Source: Nitrosomonadaceae bacterium (lineage in GTDB: Bacteria > Pseudomonadota > Gammaproteobacteria > Burkholderiales > Nitrosomonadaceae). From it: a stretch of 8,267 bases of DNA. The notes beneath the pieces were generated by a model. It did not search any database, had not been told where the DNA came from, and was given only the letters and a program-made list of their open reading frames with translations. The stretch covers positions 1-8,267 of the forward strand of contig JAHELA010000068.1 in assembly GCA_024644425.1 (NCBI GenBank). Direction: 5' to 3'. Shown piece after piece: positions 6,154 through 8,267 of this stretch. The translations under genes and the position numbers were made by a program. Positions within the stretch are counted from its first letter, which is position 1. Each line of letters opens with the position of its first letter.

Positions 6154-7311
6154 GTGGCTTTTTTACCTTTTTATATACCAAAATTTAAACAACTAAAAAT
6201 TCTGATCGTAGGAGGAGGATATGCAGGTATCTCTGCATTAACTACTTTACTACGTTATATGCCAGACGCGAATATTACTATTATTGACCCAAGATCTCAT
6301 CACGTTAAAATCACTCATCTTCATGAAACATTTAGATATCCATTACAAGATTTTCTGGTTCCATTTTCTACTTTAGAACAGCGATTTGGTTGTCGTCACA
6401 TATGTGCCAGGCTAATTATAAATAGAGACAATATTCAACAATGGCAAAATGACAAATTTATTACCATTCTTGAAGAAACAATAGAATTTGATTATATTTT
6501 AATTACATTGGGAGCAAGTGTAGAGCCGGTTGATCAAGCAAATAATATTTTAGATTTAAGTAATTTTTTGTCGACACCTGGCCCAGAATTATTAAATAAC
6601 AAATTGACAACAATCAATCAAGCGAAGCCTTACATTTCAGTAGTAGGGGGAGGTGCGACAGGCATTCAATTTCTATTTGAAATTGATCATTTTATCCGTC
6701 GTCAAAAAATTGAATGTAACCTTAGATTAATTAATGGAAATAATCGAGTCCTTCAACAATTTCCTGCGGATTTCTCAAATTATACCGAGGCTCGCATGAA
6801 AGAACTTAATATAGATTTCTATCCAGATACATTTTATCAAGAACAGAATAAGGATAAAATTATCCTAAAGTCAAAAGAAACTGGAGAAAATTTTGATCTT
6901 CCAAGCATAATGACACTTTTATTTCTAGGCAAGAATCAGGATAATATATTTTCTGCAAATACATTTGGTCAGGTTTTAATTGATAAACAACCAATGCAAA
7001 ATATCTTTACAGCAGGAGATTGCGCACACTATAATTCTTATGGTTCAAATGCCATGACAGCCCAGTCTGCAGTGCGTAAAGGCAAACTTTCTGCACGTAA
7101 CATTCTACGTAGCTCAAGTACCTTAAAATTATTTGAGCCTTATCTACACCACGATCTTGGCTATGTAGTCAGTCTTGGACCAAAAGATGCGGTTGGCTGG
7201 CTGGCACTAGAAAATAATGTGGTTAGCGGGACTCCAGCATTAGTAATTAAAGAGCTGGTAGAATGTCAGTTTGATCTATTGTTAACAGGAATAGACACCT
7301 ATTTGATCTAA
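6154..7311 (+). CDS. NDH-2-like FAD-dependent NAD(P) oxidoreductase
   Basis: A 385-residue flavoprotein of the pyridine nucleotide-disulfide oxidoreductase superfamily, in the type II NADH dehydrogenase/AIF/FSP1 branch. Such enzymes oxidise NAD(P)H and reduce quinones or other acceptors. Seen, numbered from GTG6154: an FAD-binding Rossmann motif GGGYAG (20-25) with an acidic Asp45 ending the second strand, ITLGA at 117-121, a second Rossmann motif GGGATG (165-170) for NAD(P)H, and the FAD motif TAGDCA (286-291). There is no CxxxxC redox disulfide after the first motif, so it is not a classical disulfide reductase. The C-terminus has no clear transmembrane or long amphipathic anchor as in many NDH-2s. 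The gene is visibly AT-rich: sampled 60-base lines gave about 25-35% G+C, against 43-52% in the ATPase gene. The SRPBCC gene follows after 26 bp. The electron acceptor is not known. Confidence 0.87.
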   Translation: MAFLPFYIPKFKQLKILIVGGGYAGISALTTLLRYMPDANITIIDPRSHHVKITHLHETFRYPLQDFLVPFSTLEQRFGCRHICARLIINRDNIQQWQNDKFITILEETIEFDYILITLGASVEPVDQANNILDLSNFLSTPGPELLNNKLTTINQAKPYISVVGGGATGIQFLFEIDHFIRRQKIECNLRLINGNNRVLQQFPADFSNYTEARMKELNIDFYPDTFYQEQNKDKIILKSKETGENFDLPSIMTLLFLGKNQDNIFSANTFGQVLIDKQPMQNIFTAGDCAHYNSYGSNAMTAQSAVRKGKLSARNILRSSSTLKLFEPYLHHDLGYVVSLGPKDAVGWLALENNVVSGTPALVIKELVECQFDLLLTGIDTYLI

Positions 7312-7327
7312 GTATATATTTTTAACT

Positions 7328-7333
7328 AAGGGA
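7328..7333 (+). promoter_or_regulatory. Ribosome binding site of the SRPBCC gene
   Basis: AAGGGA ends 4 nt before ATG7338 and lies in the 26-bp gap after the oxidoreductase stop. The gap is too short for a convincing separate promoter, which supports co-transcription. Confidence 0.6.
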
Positions 7334-7337
7334 TTTT

Positions 7338-7817
7338 ATGTTTGGATTAAATAAAGATACACCTGTAGTCGGCAAATCAGATACTTTGATTCAATGTCCA
7401 TGCGAGGAAATCTTTAAATTTATTGGCACTGATTTTATTAAGAATTATCCAAGATGGTCACCAGAAGTTGTCGAACTAGAATTATTAACGGATGGCCCTG
7501 TAAATGTAGGGACCAGGTGCCGCCAAGTCCGCGTCGATCAGGGCAGACGTTCAGAATCAACTTTTAAAGTTACAATTTATCAACCGGGCAAGCGTGTTTG
7601 CTTTGAGGGAATTACGAATCCTTTTCGATGCGACTATGTTCTTGAGCAAAGCAATCCTAAATCCTCGGCCCGCATCTCTTTTACTTTTGAATTAACGAGT
7701 CTTGAATTATTCATGAGACCATTCGAAAAACTGATCCGAATTGCAGTTCAGGATGGTACAGAAAAAACAGTAGGCACTATCAAAAAATTAATTGAAACAG
7801 AAATTACTAATAAATAA
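7338..7817 (+). CDS. SRPBCC (START/Bet v1-like) family protein
   Basis: A 159-residue protein that looks like a single SRPBCC domain (the START/polyketide cyclase/COQ10-like superfamily), a fold that usually holds a hydrophobic ligand in a central cavity. Seen: an N-terminal strand followed by the PCEEIFKFI helix (21-29), then YPRWSPEV (37-44), where a Trp at this position is typical. A run of alternating beta strands follows (about 56-120), with GTRCRQVR at 58-65. A long amphipathic C-terminal helix (about 124-155) completes the usual SRPBCC order. There is no signal peptide, so it is probably cytoplasmic. It sits between the flavin oxidoreductase and the LOV gene, which suggests, but does not prove, a related role, for instance handling a quinone or lipid. 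The call rests on fold pattern, not on a recognised orthologue; the ligand is unknown. Confidence 0.78.
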   Translation: MFGLNKDTPVVGKSDTLIQCPCEEIFKFIGTDFIKNYPRWSPEVVELELLTDGPVNVGTRCRQVRVDQGRRSESTFKVTIYQPGKRVCFEGITNPFRCDYVLEQSNPKSSARISFTFELTSLELFMRPFEKLIRIAVQDGTEKTVGTIKKLIETEITNK

Positions 7818-7860
7818 GCTTAATATGTTAACTAATCTAAATAATTATCAGAACAATTCT

Positions 7861-7864
7861 GGAG
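7861..7864 (+). promoter_or_regulatory. Ribosome binding site of the LOV gene
   Basis: GGAG, 6 nt before ATG7871, supports the chosen start. The 53-bp gap shows no convincing promoter. Confidence 0.6.
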
Positions 7865-7870
7865 AAAAAA

Positions 7871-8267
7871 ATGTTCTTCATACCTGAGAAAGATCCTGAT
7901 TTAATACCCCAAATTCTATCCAAAATTTTAGACTCAAGTATAAATGGGATATCCCTGGCTGATCCAGACCTAGAAGATATGCCTCTTGTTTATGTTAACA
8001 AGGCATTTGAAACTATGACAGGGTATACGAAAGAAGAGACACTCGGAAAAAATTGCCGTTTCTTACAAGGTACGGATCGGGAGCAAAAAGAGCGCCACAA
8101 ATTGCAGGAAGCAATTAAAAACAAACAACCTGTTGAGATCACATTCAGAAATTATCGGAAAAATGGGGAATTATTTTATAATCATTTAAATCTTTCACCA
8201 CTATTTGATTCTAGTGGAAAACTAATTTACTTCTTAGGTGTACAATATGACGTTACCAAGCAAGTTC
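7871..8267 (+). CDS. LOV-domain blue-light receptor, C-terminus beyond window
   Basis: An open frame of 132 codons reaching the right edge. Seen: a short helical lead-in (about 8-22), then a PAS/LOV core. The signature GKNCRFLQG is at 59-67, with Cys62 the residue expected to form the light-driven adduct with FMN C4a. The other flavin-site residues are in place: Arg63 and Gln66, Asn94 in NYRKNG, Asn104 in FYNHL and the signalling Gln125 in GVQYDVT. The spacing from FLQG to the NYxKxG motif equals that of plant phototropin LOV2. The core ends near 128 and the frame continues, so an output module such as a kinase, GGDEF/EAL or HTH domain, or just a C-terminal helix (a short LOV protein), would lie outside the window. 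All residues needed for photochemistry are visible; the output is unknown. Confidence 0.93.
   Translation, partial: MFFIPEKDPDLIPQILSKILDSSINGISLADPDLEDMPLVYVNKAFETMTGYTKEETLGKNCRFLQGTDREQKERHKLQEAIKNKQPVEITFRNYRKNGELFYNHLNLSPLFDSSGKLIYFLGVQYDVTKQV

Noticed and set aside
6152..6196. ATG at 6152 as a start behind the GGGAG ribosome site.
   Set aside because: This frame stops after 14 codons; the oxidoreductase frame uses the GTG at 6154.

Overview
The window is a stretch of bacterial chromosome, most likely from a betaproteobacterium with a fairly AT-rich genome. This placement rests on remembered family sequences, not on a search: both succinyl-CoA ligase subunits read like betaproteobacterial SucC and SucD, and GluQ and the YjgR-type ATPase are common in proteobacteria. 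There are no rRNA or tRNA genes, insertion sequences, CRISPR arrays or phage genes.

The left part (1 to about 4910) is all on the minus strand. In transcription order it holds a hydroxypyruvate reductase-like D-2-hydroxyacid dehydrogenase (hprA type), then sucC and sucD separated by 2 bp, then a HerA-like/DUF853 ATPase (YjgR family), then a small lipoprotein gene that runs off the left edge. The lipoprotein starts 2 bp after the ATPase stop. A good extended -10 promoter lies between sucD and the ATPase gene, so the ATPase-lipoprotein pair probably has its own transcription start.

A divergent intergenic region of about 275 bp (4911-5185) follows. It holds a perfect 9-bp inverted repeat on the hprA side and an extended -10 element just before gluQ. 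No gene was found in it.

The right part (about 5186-8267) is all on the plus strand: gluQ (glutamyl-Q tRNA(Asp) synthetase), an NDH-2-like FAD/NAD(P) oxidoreductase, a small SRPBCC/START-like protein, and the first 132 codons of a protein that opens with a canonical blue-light LOV domain. Gaps are 59, 26 and 53 bp and each of the last three genes has its own Shine-Dalgarno sequence, so they may be one operon. The oxidoreductase gene is clearly more AT-rich than the ATPase gene.

Most of the window is housekeeping: TCA cycle, hydroxy-acid metabolism and tRNA modification. The one part that could be less ordinary is the trio of flavoprotein, hydrophobic-ligand-type SRPBCC protein and LOV photoreceptor at the right end. 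Whether it is a functional unit cannot be decided here, because the LOV protein's output domain lies outside the window.
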